Shown here piece by piece: positions 44,867 through 54,551 of a stretch of DNA of 64,000 bases. Under the pieces are notes generated by a model. That model ran no database searches. It saw only the letters and a list, made by a program, of their open reading frames with translations, and had not been told where the DNA came from. The DNA is from Thalassotalea euphylliae (GTDB lineage Bacteria > Pseudomonadota > Gammaproteobacteria > Enterobacterales > Alteromonadaceae), in the NCBI RefSeq assembly GCF_003390375.1, contig NZ_QUOT01000001.1:2604001-2668000 (forward strand), written 5' to 3'. Within the stretch, counting starts at the first letter, position 1, and every line of letters begins with the position of its first letter. The translations under genes were made by a program, and so were the position numbers.

Positions 44867-46074
44867 CAGCTGAGCATACTGTCTGCCCAACTCATTGCTT
44901 CAATATGCGCTGCCGAGCATTTTTCCATATCGAGACCAAATTGTTGTGCGATGCTTTCACTGTGCAGCCATTGCCCTTGTTCAAAGTGCTTGGCCAGATC
45001 TAGGTAATTTGTCAGGTAGATAGCCTCTCCCAGCAAGGCTGATTTGATGTCTTGATCTATGGGTAAAATTTCCACCACGCTCTGAATATCGTGATCTAAT
45101 ATTCCGTCTATCATCGAAAGCAAGCCAGTTAAAAAGGCTTTCGGTGGGTTATCACTATCTTTAAGTAGCTGGCCAATTTGTTCACAAAATCTTGCTCTGA
45201 ACAATGATATGCGCATTAACTCGCTGGCTTTATCTTCGGCCAGATCAGATAGTGCCAATAGCGCGATAAACTTTTTCAGCTCAACCTCGCCGATGTAAAC
45301 AAGCGCATGCTTGAGTGAGGTAATTTGTTGGCTACGACCATAGGTTGGACTATTGATAAAACGCAGTAGCTTGTAGGTTAAGCCTGGGTCGCTACTAAAG
45401 ATATCGCTGATATGATCAAAGTCGAGCGACATTTTACTGGCTTGATTGATAAGTTCTAAAATATTGTGTTTGGTGGTTGTTATCTTCTTCTGTTTCAGCA
45501 TTTCCGGCTTGGCAAAGAAGTACCCTTGGAACAGTGAAAAGCCTAACATTTTCAATTGTTCGAATTGCTGCGCTGTTTCAACTTTCTCTGCCAATAGAGT
45601 TTTGTTGTAAGGCTTGATCCGGTTGACATAGCGGCTTACTTCAAGAATCGATATCGATAAGACATCCACCTTAATAATATCGATATACGGTAAGAATACA
45701 TCCCATTTAGGATCAAAATCATGATCGTCGAGTGCCAATACATAGCCCTGCTCTTTAAGTGATTTACATGCGGCTAACAATTCGTCGCTGATCGGTACAT
45801 CTTCAAGAATTTCGATCACGATCTTTTTAGGATCTAAAAAGCTAGGAAAGTGGCGAATTAGTGTATCCGCATGAAAATTGATGTAGGCTGGAAGATCCCC
45901 AGTAACCTGCTCAACCCCCATAGTTAAATGGTTGTTTGTTAATATATTTGAGGTTGCTTGGTCGGGGTTTATGTTGGGAAAGTAATTGCTGTCGCCATCG
46001 CGAAAGAGTAATTCATATGCAACCAAATTTTGGTTGATGTCGAGGATAGGTTGGCGCGCAACATAGGAATACAC
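44863..46074 (-). CDS. EAL-HDOD (YuxH-like) signalling protein
   Basis: A 403-residue protein with an N-terminal EAL-like domain (ARQPILDINQNLVAYELLFR, 7-26; IVIEILEDV; LALDDHDFD; IIKVDVL; LLAEKVET; GFSLFQGYFFAKPE) and a C-terminal HDOD domain (~200-400; LINQASKMSLDFDHISDIFS, LLRFINSPTYG, LKHALVYIGEVELKKFIALL). The EAL motif itself reads YELLF and several metal ligands differ from active phosphodiesterases, so it is probably a c-di-GMP-binding or purely structural signalling protein. It is convergent with ftsX and divergent from rpoH. Confidence 0.9.
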   Translation of the reverse strand: MYSYVARQPILDINQNLVAYELLFRDGDSNYFPNINPDQATSNILTNNHLTMGVEQVTGDLPAYINFHADTLIRHFPSFLDPKKIVIEILEDVPISDELLAACKSLKEQGYVLALDDHDFDPKWDVFLPYIDIIKVDVLSISILEVSRYVNRIKPYNKTLLAEKVETAQQFEQLKMLGFSLFQGYFFAKPEMLKQKKITTTKHNILELINQASKMSLDFDHISDIFSSDPGLTYKLLRFINSPTYGRSQQITSLKHALVYIGEVELKKFIALLALSDLAEDKASELMRISLFRARFCEQIGQLLKDSDNPPKAFLTGLLSMIDGILDHDIQSVVEILPIDQDIKSALLGEAIYLTNYLDLAKHFEQGQWLHSESIAQQFGLDMEKCSAAHIEAMSWADSMLSC

Positions 46075-46348
46075 AATATTTTACCTTTAATTACAGTCAA
46101 TGCTTAGCTATTGGTCGGAGATCTTTGCTAAGGTGATGATGTTTTAAGCATAAGTTTTTTAAATATAATCTTAGCCTAGCAGAACGCCGTAATTATTTTC
46201 ATCGGCGCTGAAATAAAATAGTGATATTCATGATCTGGTAATAAAAAGTTGGTATTCATAGTCGCAACGGTAAATAAAGCGTGCTAACATCGCGACCCGG
46301 CTATGTGAATATTTTCTATAGTTTCCAGTGTAAATCGAGGTTTTTCAA

Positions 46349-47215
46349 ATGAGTGAATCAATGCAATCAATGGCCTTAACTGTTCCGCAAAGCGGCAGCA
46401 TTGAAGCATATGTCCAATCTGCATACAGCATCCCTGTGCTTACCGCAGAGCGAGAGCACGAATTAGCCACTCGTTTGCATGACCAGCACGATCTTAACTC
46501 GGCGCAAGAGCTGATCATGTCGCACCTGCGTTTTGTTATCCATATTGCCAAAAACTATTCAGGATACGGTTTACCGCAAGCTGACCTTATTCAAGAAGGT
46601 AACGTTGGCTTGATGAAGGCGGTTAAGCGCTTCAACCCAGAAGTGGGTGTGCGTTTGGTTTCTTTCGCCGTGCATTGGATCAAAGCAGAAATTCATGAGT
46701 ACGTGCTCAAGAACTGGCGTATTGTGAAAGTGGCGACAACCAAAGCACAGCGAAAATTGTTTTTCAACCTGCGTAAGAACAAGAAACGTTTAGGTTGGTT
46801 TAGCAATGATGAAGTGAATACCGTTGCGGAAACGTTAGGAGTTAGCACGAAAGACGTGATGGAAATGGAATCACGTATGAGCAGCCAAGATCAAGCATTC
46901 GAGTTATCATCAGATGATGACGATAGCGCTAGTGCTGGTGGCAACTTCTCTCCTGCTCAATACCTTGAAGACAAGCAGTCTGATTTAGCGCAGTCAGTTG
47001 AAGAAGCCAACTGGGAGCAACATGCTAATCAACGATTATCATCAGCCTTGATTACCTTAGATGAACGTAGTCAAGACATTGTTCGTACGCGCTGGTTAGA
47101 CGATGATAAATCGACGTTGCAAGAGCTTGCCGATAAATATCAAGTATCAGCTGAGCGTATTCGTCAACTAGAGAAAAATGCACTGAATAAATTAAAAAGT
47201 GCGATGACTCTCTAG
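46349..47215 (+). CDS. rpoH: RNA polymerase heat-shock sigma factor sigma-32
   Basis: A 288-residue sigma-70-family factor: region 1.2 (SIEAYVQSAYSIPVLTAERE), region 2 (LIMSHLRFVIHIAKNYSGYG, LPQADLIQEGNVGLMKAVKR, VRLVSFAVHWIKAEIHEYVL with the RpoH-box part FNLRKNKKRLGWF, ~142-154) and region 4 with the helix-turn-helix (LQELADKYQVSAERIRQLEK). It directs transcription of chaperone and protease genes under heat stress. The ftsYEX-rpoH order is conserved, though here a convergent EAL-HDOD gene has been placed between ftsX and rpoH. Confidence 0.97.
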   Translation: MSESMQSMALTVPQSGSIEAYVQSAYSIPVLTAEREHELATRLHDQHDLNSAQELIMSHLRFVIHIAKNYSGYGLPQADLIQEGNVGLMKAVKRFNPEVGVRLVSFAVHWIKAEIHEYVLKNWRIVKVATTKAQRKLFFNLRKNKKRLGWFSNDEVNTVAETLGVSTKDVMEMESRMSSQDQAFELSSDDDDSASAGGNFSPAQYLEDKQSDLAQSVEEANWEQHANQRLSSALITLDERSQDIVRTRWLDDDKSTLQELADKYQVSAERIRQLEKNALNKLKSAMTL

Positions 47216-47245
47216 TACCCTCGCATAAAAAATTGATTCATATAG

Positions 47246-47271
47246 AAAGCCGACGCAAGTCGGCTTTTTTG
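47246..47271 (+). terminator. Intrinsic terminator after rpoH
   Basis: AAAGCCGAC-GCAA-GTCGGCTTT followed by a T-run. Confidence 0.92.
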
Positions 47272-47473
47272 TGCCGAAATCAGGCGCTCAGATTCATAAT
47301 TTCCTCTAATTTCCTCTAATTTGCTTGATATAACACCAGTCATGATTGCTAATAGTGTGGGCTAGAGTGTAGTTGTTAGATTAGTGTTACTTAACACTGG
47401 TGATCTAGTTGATTTTTGATAGACTATTCGGCGGAAATAATTCAAATAATTATAAATAATAAGAACAAGTTAC

Positions 47474-50110
47474 TTGAGCGACACCAGTACTGTGGAAAAT
47501 TCGCTAGCGCAGCGTCAACTTCCTAAATTAAAGTCACTATTGAACAAGTACCGGCAGGTGAAAGCCATGCAGGAGAGCTTGTTACGCCTATCCGAACTTG
47601 CCAGCACAGTTACTGAGCTTAAAAATTTTTACCCAGCAATGGTTGAGATCATTGATTCATTGCTGACCACCAACAGTGTTCATATTGCTCTTGTTAATGA
47701 CCATAAAGAGCTTGAAATCGTCTACTGTCATAACCCTGTTGAGCATCGACTAGCAGAACGCGTCGAATTTAATGATTGGCGCAAAGGCTTAACTGGTCAA
47801 GTCTATCTCACGCAACAAGCACTGCACTGCAATGCCGCTGAGCGCATGGCACTGGCTAAAGCAGGTAAAATCGTGCTCTATGGCTCAGCTTGTGTCGATT
47901 GGTTAGGTGTGCCACTAAGGCGAGGTCATCAGGTTATCGGTGTAATTGCTTTGCAAAGTTACGATCAATCTCTATATTTTGATGACCGAGACTGCCAATT
48001 ACTTGAATTTATTGGTGAACATCTTGTTACTGCGATAGACCGTGTCAAAAGCCGTGCCTTGCTAGAACAAAGTATTGAGCAAAGAACAAAGAAACTAACC
48101 GAATCGAATCGTCGGCTACAGCGAGAAATTTGCGAGCGCCAGCAAGTAGAAATGACCCACCAGGTGTTATTGGGGGTTTCTGAAGTTGTGGCAACCAGTA
48201 AAAACTTACCTAGCTTGTTTGAGCAAGTTCATCAGCAGTTGCTGCCTTTGCTTGCGTGCCAGAACTTTTATGTGGTGACTAAGCAATGCAATCAAGATAA
48301 GCAAGAATCCACAGAAGTCGTTTATCAAAAAGATGCCGACACCATCGGCATTGATAGTTACAAACGCTTAGCCATATTTACTGAGCTTGCGTTAAAAATT
48401 GCGAAACCTCTGGTAATAGCACAAGGTCAATTAGTAACACTTAACGCTGATGGCACGAAAGAGCGTGCGAAATATCTATTAGATTTTGACAGTAAGAGTA
48501 AGCCTCAAACTTGGTTAGCAGCGCCATTAATTGAGCATGGTCAGCCAATTGGTATCATTGCGACACAGCACTATTCGAACCAACAAGCGTACCATGAAAA
48601 GCATTTAGAAATGTTCCGCTTTGTTGCTCAGCAAGTGACCAGTGCGGTTGTGCGTGAACGAGACTTAAGTTTAGTCGAGCAAAGTAAAGAGTCGCTTGAA
48701 CAAATTGTTAATGAGCGAACGCAAGCGTTGCAAACGTCAAATTACAAATTACGAATGGAAATTGAAGAGCGTCGTAAAGCGGAGTCGCGTTTGTATTTTG
48801 AGGCACATCATGACGCATTAACGCGATTGCCAAATAGAGCGTTGTTTACTGACCGATTAACCCATGCCTTACGTCATATTAAGCGCCATGTAGAGCATAG
48901 CTTTGCGGTACTCTTTATTGATCTTGACCGCTTTAAGCTGATTAACGATACACTCGGTCATCATATTGGCGATAAGTTTCTCATTGAAATTGCAGAGCGC
49001 CTATCAAGTTGCGTGCGTGATAATGACGTACTTGCTCGTTTAGGCGGTGATGAATTTGTGATCTTACTGGATTCGCTGACCAATCAAGATGATGTTGAAG
49101 ACGTTGCCGAACGAATCATTGAGGCAGTGAGTCAACCCTTTGATCTTGATGGGCACTGTTTATACTCGAATGCGAGTATCGGTATTGCACAGTGTACGCC
49201 AGCCTACAAAGATGCATCAGAAATTCTGCGCGATGCAGACGCAGCCATGTATCAAGCGAAGAATTTAGGTCGTGGGCGCTATGTGTTTTTTGACGATAGC
49301 ATGCGCGAGCAGCTGCTTAAAAGCATGACGCTTGAACAAGAGTTAAGAGCTGCGATTAAACAGCAACAGTTTGAATTGCACTATCAACAAATCTCCAATT
49401 TAGAGCGCACCAATACCATTGGTTTTGAAGCCTTACTGCGTTGGCAACACCCTGAGAAAGGTTTGTTAACGCCGAGCGAATTCTTGTTTATGGCGGAAGA
49501 AACGGGTTTGATTGTTGAGATTGAACGCTGGTTAATTGGTGAAGTTGTCGAGCAGTTGTCATTATGGCAATCATCACCCGATACCTCTGCTGAATACCAA
49601 AATGCGTTAATCGCCATTAACTTATCAAGCCGATATCTGACACAGCATAATCAGCTAAACGAACTTATCGCAGTGATCAAAGATCAGAGCATTGAGCCAC
49701 ATCGTTTGATTTTAGAATTTGATGAATCAGCGATCTTGCCACGGCCTGATTTAGCACTCGCTAGCTTACGCAAACTCAAGAAGTTAGGCGTTAAATTGGC
49801 GCTTGATGATTACGGTGCCTCGCAATCGTCATTTAACTTTATACATCAGTATCCATTTGAATTTATTAAGCTTGATCGCAGCTTTATTCGCAGCTTGAAC
49901 AACAATGACAAGCACTTATCTTTAGTTACCGCATTGCATCAACTTGGCAATAAATTTGGTTACCGACTCGTTGCCGAAGGCATAGAAAATCAAGAGACGC
50001 TAGCTAAGTTGCAAGCGGCTGGATGTGATTTTGGTCAGGGGTATTTTATCGCTAAGCCAAGTAAACTCGCGCAAGCAATTCTTCCGTTGAAAGATAAAAC
50101 ATACGCCTAG
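47474..50110 (+). CDS. GAF-GAF-GGDEF-EAL c-di-GMP protein
   Basis: An 878-residue cytoplasmic signalling protein that seems to begin with TTG. Two GAF-like domains (~45-195 and ~235-400), each followed by a coiled coil with the typical phrase EQRTKKLTESNRRLQREICE / NERTQALQTSNYKLRMEIEE, precede a GGDEF domain (LARLGGDEFVILLD, ~515-528; with DALTRLPNRALF) and an EAL domain (FEALLRWQHP, ~641; LALDDYGASQSSFNF; IKLDRSFIRSL; VAEGIEN). Both catalytic signatures look intact, so it could make and degrade c-di-GMP, with GAF domains sensing a small ligand. Monocistronic. Confidence 0.92.
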   Translation: MSDTSTVENSLAQRQLPKLKSLLNKYRQVKAMQESLLRLSELASTVTELKNFYPAMVEIIDSLLTTNSVHIALVNDHKELEIVYCHNPVEHRLAERVEFNDWRKGLTGQVYLTQQALHCNAAERMALAKAGKIVLYGSACVDWLGVPLRRGHQVIGVIALQSYDQSLYFDDRDCQLLEFIGEHLVTAIDRVKSRALLEQSIEQRTKKLTESNRRLQREICERQQVEMTHQVLLGVSEVVATSKNLPSLFEQVHQQLLPLLACQNFYVVTKQCNQDKQESTEVVYQKDADTIGIDSYKRLAIFTELALKIAKPLVIAQGQLVTLNADGTKERAKYLLDFDSKSKPQTWLAAPLIEHGQPIGIIATQHYSNQQAYHEKHLEMFRFVAQQVTSAVVRERDLSLVEQSKESLEQIVNERTQALQTSNYKLRMEIEERRKAESRLYFEAHHDALTRLPNRALFTDRLTHALRHIKRHVEHSFAVLFIDLDRFKLINDTLGHHIGDKFLIEIAERLSSCVRDNDVLARLGGDEFVILLDSLTNQDDVEDVAERIIEAVSQPFDLDGHCLYSNASIGIAQCTPAYKDASEILRDADAAMYQAKNLGRGRYVFFDDSMREQLLKSMTLEQELRAAIKQQQFELHYQQISNLERTNTIGFEALLRWQHPEKGLLTPSEFLFMAEETGLIVEIERWLIGEVVEQLSLWQSSPDTSAEYQNALIAINLSSRYLTQHNQLNELIAVIKDQSIEPHRLILEFDESAILPRPDLALASLRKLKKLGVKLALDDYGASQSSFNFIHQYPFEFIKLDRSFIRSLNNNDKHLSLVTALHQLGNKFGYRLVAEGIENQETLAKLQAAGCDFGQGYFIAKPSKLAQAILPLKDKTYA

Positions 50111-50209
50111 TCCAGATATAAACTTAATCGAGTTTCCAGCCAAGTCTTGTTTAAATCACCGCTGTGATATGCACAGTGCGATATCGTTATTATTGGTTGC
50201 TTACCATTG

Positions 50210-51253
50210 CTATTGGTTTTTGTAGAAGTAACCTTCTACTCGCAGTGCAATGCCCGGTGTAGTTTTGTAATTTTCGTCTTCAGGCCACTCTAAAAAAGGC
50301 TCAACTTCAAAAAATAACCAACGTTTATAGGCGTTAAAGCGATAGCGATAGCTCAGCGTGTAGTTGTCGATGATAAAACCATTCTCACCATTTCGTTCCC
50401 CTTCAATCACTAGTCCCAGTGCTCCTGCGCGTTTCAAAGAGTATTGATGCAGGTGATAAAAACCGTGTTTCCAGCGAATACCACTGAACGATTCAGAACC
50501 TCGAATGGAATAATCAAAACGGAACTGATTGCGCAGGCTTAATTGATAGTCATACTCTAGAAGTAGTCTTGCCCCTAGTCCATCATCCACAAAATAAAAT
50601 AAGGCGGGCTCAACGCGCAGGCCGTGGGTTTTATTCCATGAATAGCGGCTTTTATGGCGTGCACGCACAAAAATATCGCCAGATGAAACGCCCAAGCGAG
50701 TATCGGTAATATGATCGCTATCGCTATGATGGACAAAGCGTACAGCAGCTGCGAAAGAATCGTCTTCCACTTGTTCACGAGTGTTGACCACTTCAAGCGG
50801 TAGCTGGCTCAAACTATCTTCTTCATCATCGGAAAAGATCAAATCTAAGCGATCTTTAAAATGCGGTAATTTAAGGCGAACGCGAAATTTGTTGTCGAAA
50901 CCTGATAAGTCTCTGGCTTTAGGTTCCCAGCCAAGCCTAATTCTGGCTTTTACATTTGGCCGCTCTCGGTCATCGTCATCATTGTCGGTAAAAAAGCCAT
51001 CGAACCAGAAGGCGGAACGAAAGACAGTGTCGCTTACTTTGCTGTGCAGGCTTTCCATCCAATCGATTTCAGCTTGGCTTTGGCTACCAACAATGGTGAA
51101 TTGTTCGTCGGGCTTTATTGGTTTTTCAATTGTTTGAGGTGGCGTGTTATCTGGCTCAGCTGCTTTTTGCTGAGCATGAACAATAGGCGCAATAAAAACA
51201 CCGCTCATTAGCAGCAAAGCAAGTTTTCTGAGGTAACAAACCGTTCTTGTCAT
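50210..51253 (-). CDS. Exported, probably outer-membrane, beta-rich protein
   Basis: A 347-residue protein with a signal peptide (1-27, ending IVHAQ), a Pro-rich linker (EPDNTPPQTIEKPIKPDE) and then alternating amphipathic strands of outer-membrane type (FRVRLKLPHFKDRLDLIF; RARHKSRYSWNKTHGLRVEP; ARLLLEYDYQLSLRNQFRFD; LSYRYRFNAYKRWLFFEVEP) ending in an aromatic-rich EGYFYKNQ. No known family is recognised. A DNDDDDRERP stretch (~91-100) may bind metal. Transcribed on its own. Confidence 0.7.
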   Translation of the reverse strand: MTRTVCYLRKLALLLMSGVFIAPIVHAQQKAAEPDNTPPQTIEKPIKPDEQFTIVGSQSQAEIDWMESLHSKVSDTVFRSAFWFDGFFTDNDDDDRERPNVKARIRLGWEPKARDLSGFDNKFRVRLKLPHFKDRLDLIFSDDEEDSLSQLPLEVVNTREQVEDDSFAAAVRFVHHSDSDHITDTRLGVSSGDIFVRARHKSRYSWNKTHGLRVEPALFYFVDDGLGARLLLEYDYQLSLRNQFRFDYSIRGSESFSGIRWKHGFYHLHQYSLKRAGALGLVIEGERNGENGFIIDNYTLSYRYRFNAYKRWLFFEVEPFLEWPEDENYKTTPGIALRVEGYFYKNQ

Positions 51254-51836
51254 TTACTTCATCCGATGAACAATCAACTACAGCCACTATCATAGTCGCT
51301 ATCATTAAATTAGCGTTTATTTTGCTACTTTAAAATACCTTTTATATCAATTTAGTATAGGTTTAATACCATTTCGCATAAATAAATGATCGCTCAGCTT
51401 GTGATAAAACGCTTTAGTGCAAGGCGCTTGTTTGCACGTAATGGTTACTCCCTTTCAAAGACAAGCAACGAAGCAATAAAGCGTTTTAGCCAAGCCTTTC
51501 AGGAACTTTTCAGCGTCCCAGTTACTGCGCAAATCTTTATTGATGTACGACTGCATGGATGTAGGAGGTAGAGTGACTCAGGAGACAAAACCGAGAGTGA
51601 CTATATCTGCAAAAGTTTTGCTTGTACTTGAACCGCTGAAACCGTTCTGAGCTGACCATATTATTATGCGAATTGGTATAGACGAGTTGTCAGCACAGTT
51701 GTGATCTGTATCAGTTAAATAACTATGTGAAACTCGCACTTTGGGTTAGCTTGGGTATAATAGAGCCACAGCGTACAAAGTAAGCCTGTTTCAGGTGCCC
51801 GTGCGCATCACCAAGATGCATCAATAGGAGCGATTT
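51254..51836. other. Intergenic region with a MITE-like block, before tatA
   Basis: The 583-bp gap contains a non-coding block of 314 bp bounded by inverted ends (51366-51679) and then the tatA promoter region. A 61-codon frame (51386-51571) inside the block is not protein-like and was rejected. Confidence 0.55.
51366..51679. repeat. MITE-like element with ATACCATT/ATTGGTAT ends (3)
   Basis: Starts ATACCATTTCGCATAA and ends TTATGCGAATTGGTAT, giving 16-bp inverted ends with one mismatch. The interior includes GTGATAAAACGCTTTAGTGC and GCAATAAAGCGTTTTAGCC, which could fold. It belongs to the same loose class as blocks at 28740 and 40915, with a different subtype of end. Confidence 0.6.
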
Positions 51837-52073
51837 ATGGGTGGTATTAGTATTTGGCAGTTGCTGATTGTCGCAGTGATTGTCATTTTATTGTTCGGTA
51901 CTAAAAAGTTACGTACATTAGGTACAGATTTAGGCTCGGCAGTAAAAGGTTTCAAGAAAGCAGTGTCTGAAGAAAATAACGAAACAACTGCAAAGACTGA
52001 TTCGTTGGAAGACAATTCCGCACCAGCTAATGTTGAAAAAACGGCTGCAGACAAAGAAAAAGATCGCGCCTAG
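51837..52073 (+). CDS. tatA: Twin-arginine translocase subunit TatA
   Basis: A 78-residue protein with an N-terminal membrane helix (GGISIWQLLIVAVIVILLFG), the FGTKKLRTLGTDLGSAVKGF amphipathic helix and an acidic, Lys-rich tail. It forms the pore-like complex of the Tat pathway that moves folded proteins. GGAG ribosome site. First gene of tatABC with 3 bp to tatB. Confidence 0.96.
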   Translation: MGGISIWQLLIVAVIVILLFGTKKLRTLGTDLGSAVKGFKKAVSEENNETTAKTDSLEDNSAPANVEKTAADKEKDRA

Positions 52074-52076
52074 TTT

Positions 52077-52487
52077 ATGTTCGACATTGGTTTTTGGGAG
52101 TTAATGCTGATCGCCGTGATTGGCTTGCTTGTGCTGGGTCCAGAACGTTTGCCTGTGGCGATTCGTACAGTGCGCGATTGGATCAATGGTGTTCGACAAT
52201 TCTCGCAATCAGTGAAAACTGAATTGAAAGAAGAGTTGCGCATCAATGAGTTGCATGAAAATCTTAAAAAAGCCGAGCAAAGTGATTTTAAAAATATGTC
52301 TCCGCAAGTTGCAGAGTCATTAAAATCGCTGCAAGAAGCTGCTGAAATGGTGAATAGACCATTTCAGCAAACAGAAGCTACGCAGCCTCCCCCCGATGCA
52401 CAACAAAATACCAACCAAGAAGCACTAACCAGCGCTTCTTCGACCACTCAAGAGACGTCCACGCCGAATGACAAACAGTCAGGCTAA
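52077..52487 (+). CDS. tatB: Twin-arginine translocase subunit TatB
   Basis: A 136-residue protein with MFDIGFWELMLIAVIGLLVL at the N-terminus and the LGPERLPVAIRTVRDWI motif. A long helical and then Gln/Thr/Pro-rich C-terminus follows. It forms the signal-peptide receptor with TatC. The gene overlaps tatC by 20 bp. Confidence 0.95.
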   Translation: MFDIGFWELMLIAVIGLLVLGPERLPVAIRTVRDWINGVRQFSQSVKTELKEELRINELHENLKKAEQSDFKNMSPQVAESLKSLQEAAEMVNRPFQQTEATQPPPDAQQNTNQEALTSASSTTQETSTPNDKQSG

Positions 52488-53217
52488 TTACACTTTATTT
52501 GACCACTTGATTGAATTACGCACACGTTTGTTACGTGCCGTTGTTAGTGTCTTGTTGGTTTTCTGTTGTCTAGCGTATTTTGCGCAGGACATATATCAGT
52601 ATTTAGCTGAGCCCTTACTAGCGACTATGCCTGAGGGCACGCAAATGATCGCTACCGATGTAGCATCCCCTTTTTTTGCGCCATTTAAGCTCACCATAGT
52701 GCTTTCAATTTTTATCGCTATGCCGTTGATTTTATATCAAGTATGGGCATTTATAGCGCCGGGTTTATATCAAAATGAAAAGCGACTTGTCGCGCCGTTA
52801 ATGGTCGGTAGTACCTTGTTATTTTACGGTGGAATTAGCTTTGCTTATTTTGTGGTTTTTCCACTCGCTTTTGCTTTTTTTACCTCGGTCGCCCCTGAAG
52901 GCGTAACCATAGCAACTGATATCAGTAGCTATTTAGACTTTGTGTTGAAGTTGTTTTTTGCCTTCGGCGCAGCATTTGAGATCCCAATTGCAATCATGTT
53001 GCTGTGCTGGACTGGTTTTACTAGCCCAGAAAGCCTTCGTAAAAAACGCCCTTACATTGTCGTCGCCGCGTTTGTTGTCGGTATGTTGCTGACACCACCA
53101 GACATTATTTCCCAAACCTTGCTTGCGATTCCAATGCTCTTACTATTTGAGCTTGGCTTATTGTTAGCGGGCTTTTATCAGAAAAAGGAAGCCGTTGAGG
53201 CATCAGAGGAGCAGTAG
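52468..53217 (+). CDS. tatC: Twin-arginine translocase subunit TatC
   Basis: A 249-residue protein with six hydrophobic segments and conserved family phrases: LFDHLIELRTRLLRAVVSVL (~8-27), SPFFAPFKLTIVLSIFIAMP and a conserved Pro/Glu-containing region FFAFGAAFEIPIAIMLLCW. TatC recognises the twin-arginine signal. Its last base overlaps the start of the next gene. Confidence 0.97.
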   Translation: MTNSQANYTLFDHLIELRTRLLRAVVSVLLVFCCLAYFAQDIYQYLAEPLLATMPEGTQMIATDVASPFFAPFKLTIVLSIFIAMPLILYQVWAFIAPGLYQNEKRLVAPLMVGSTLLFYGGISFAYFVVFPLAFAFFTSVAPEGVTIATDISSYLDFVLKLFFAFGAAFEIPIAIMLLCWTGFTSPESLRKKRPYIVVAAFVVGMLLTPPDIISQTLLAIPMLLLFELGLLLAGFYQKKEAVEASEEQ

Positions 53218-53759
53218 TGAAAAAAATCACGCTAATGTTATCACTTGTATTTATCAGCTTAACGGCCAGCGCTAACCCATCGCATAGCCTGAAGGCACAG
53301 TTGCTAACTTGTCAAAGCCAAGCAGATAGCTTGAAACGTCTTGTTTGTTACGATGCTGTAGTTAAGTCTTTATCATTAGAGTCGCCGACTAAGCAGCCAA
53401 AAGTTAATGCTAATAAAGTGCCGGCAGCTACCAGCGAAAGCGTATTAACAGCGGCACCAGCTAAGAAGTCGCCTAAAATTGTGCAGGTTGATGCAGAAGA
53501 TATCTTTGGTCAAGAAGCAAAGTTTAAATCAAGCCAAGTTGACGAGGTGCGCTTTGTGATCAAGTCTGTCACCTTGTCTAAGCGAAAGAAATGGCGCTTT
53601 GTGTTTGAGAATGGACAAAAGTGGGAGCAAAAAGATACTGATCGTTTTGCCAAGTTTGTCGCTGGTCAAGAAGTTATTATCAAGCGTGGCGTGATGAACG
53701 CGTTTTATTTGAAAAAACCAGATGCTAATCGCACAATTCGAGTTAAACGCATTAACTAG
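53217..53759 (+). CDS. Periplasmic protein of unknown function in the tat operon
   Basis: A 180-residue protein with a signal peptide (1-19, ending TASA), a helical part containing the phrase LLTCQSQADSLKRLVCYDAV and a C-terminal small beta domain (VRFVIKSVTLSKRKKWRFVF, ENGQKWEQKDTDRF, GQEVIIKRGVMNAFYLKK). The N-terminal Cys pair phrase with RLVCYD is common to many small exported gammaproteobacterial proteins. The ATG overlaps the tatC stop (GTGA/ATG region) so it is co-transcribed. Role unknown; a link to Tat is possible but not shown. Confidence 0.75.
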   Translation: MKKITLMLSLVFISLTASANPSHSLKAQLLTCQSQADSLKRLVCYDAVVKSLSLESPTKQPKVNANKVPAATSESVLTAAPAKKSPKIVQVDAEDIFGQEAKFKSSQVDEVRFVIKSVTLSKRKKWRFVFENGQKWEQKDTDRFAKFVAGQEVIIKRGVMNAFYLKKPDANRTIRVKRIN

Positions 53760-53771
53760 CGCGTAACTAGC

Positions 53772-54551
53772 ATGATTGATATTGGGGTTAACCTCACGAG
53801 TACTCGTTTTGATAAGGATCGTGAAGAGGTTGTTACCGCGGCACTAAGCAGCGGGCTTAACCATTTGATGATCACAGGTACTACAGTTGCTGAAAGTGAA
53901 CAGGCATTGGCGCTTGCCAATGCGAATACAAAATTTCTTTCTGCTACTGCTGGCGTTCATCCTCATTATGCAGATCATGTTGCCCCAGATTATCTCGATG
54001 TTTTAGCTGAACTGGCGCGTTCACCACAAGTTAAAGCGATTGGTGAATGTGGGCTCGATTTTAATCGAAACTTCTCTGCACCTGCTCAGCAAGCCAACGT
54101 TTTTCGCGAACAAGTGCAATTGGCTAGTCGCCTAGCATTGCCGCTGTTCTTGCATCAACGAGATGCATTTGAAGACTGGCTCGCTATTTTAAAACCTTAT
54201 ATTGATCAAGTACCCGCCATGGTTGCTCATTGCTTTACTGGTAATGAACAAGAATTAATTCAGTGTGTGGAAAACGGTATTTACATTGGCATTACCGGTT
54301 GGGTTTGCGATGAACGCCGTGGCGCTGAGCTACAGGCTGCGGTTCGAGCACTGCCCCTAGAGTACTTGATGATTGAGACCGATGCGCCCTACCTCACCCC
54401 GCGTACGATCAGGCCGCGTCCTAAATCTAGCCGCAATGAACCTAAATACCTGCGCTATGTCGCGGAGCAAATTGCCGAATTAAAGCAAGTTGATGTTGAT
54501 GAAGTCATCGCGATAAGTACCGCTAACGCTAAAAAGGTTTTTTCGTTGTGA
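53772..54551 (+). CDS. tatD: TatD-family metal-dependent DNase
   Basis: A 259-residue TIM-barrel hydrolase. Metal-ligand motifs are IGVNLTSTRFDKDR, AGVHPHYAD (~59-67), IGECGLDFNRNF (~91-102), FLHQRDA, AHCFTGN (~150-156) and the final ETDAPYLTPR (~198-207). TatD is a 3'-5' exonuclease in E. coli involved in DNA repair and is not needed for Tat export. Overlaps the next gene by 4 bp. Confidence 0.95.
   Translation: MIDIGVNLTSTRFDKDREEVVTAALSSGLNHLMITGTTVAESEQALALANANTKFLSATAGVHPHYADHVAPDYLDVLAELARSPQVKAIGECGLDFNRNFSAPAQQANVFREQVQLASRLALPLFLHQRDAFEDWLAILKPYIDQVPAMVAHCFTGNEQELIQCVENGIYIGITGWVCDERRGAELQAAVRALPLEYLMIETDAPYLTPRTIRPRPKSSRNEPKYLRYVAEQIAELKQVDVDEVIAISTANAKKVFSL

Noticed and set aside
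51386..51571. 61-codon frame before tatA
   Set aside because: Falls inside the MITE-like block and lacks a ribosome site and protein-like composition.
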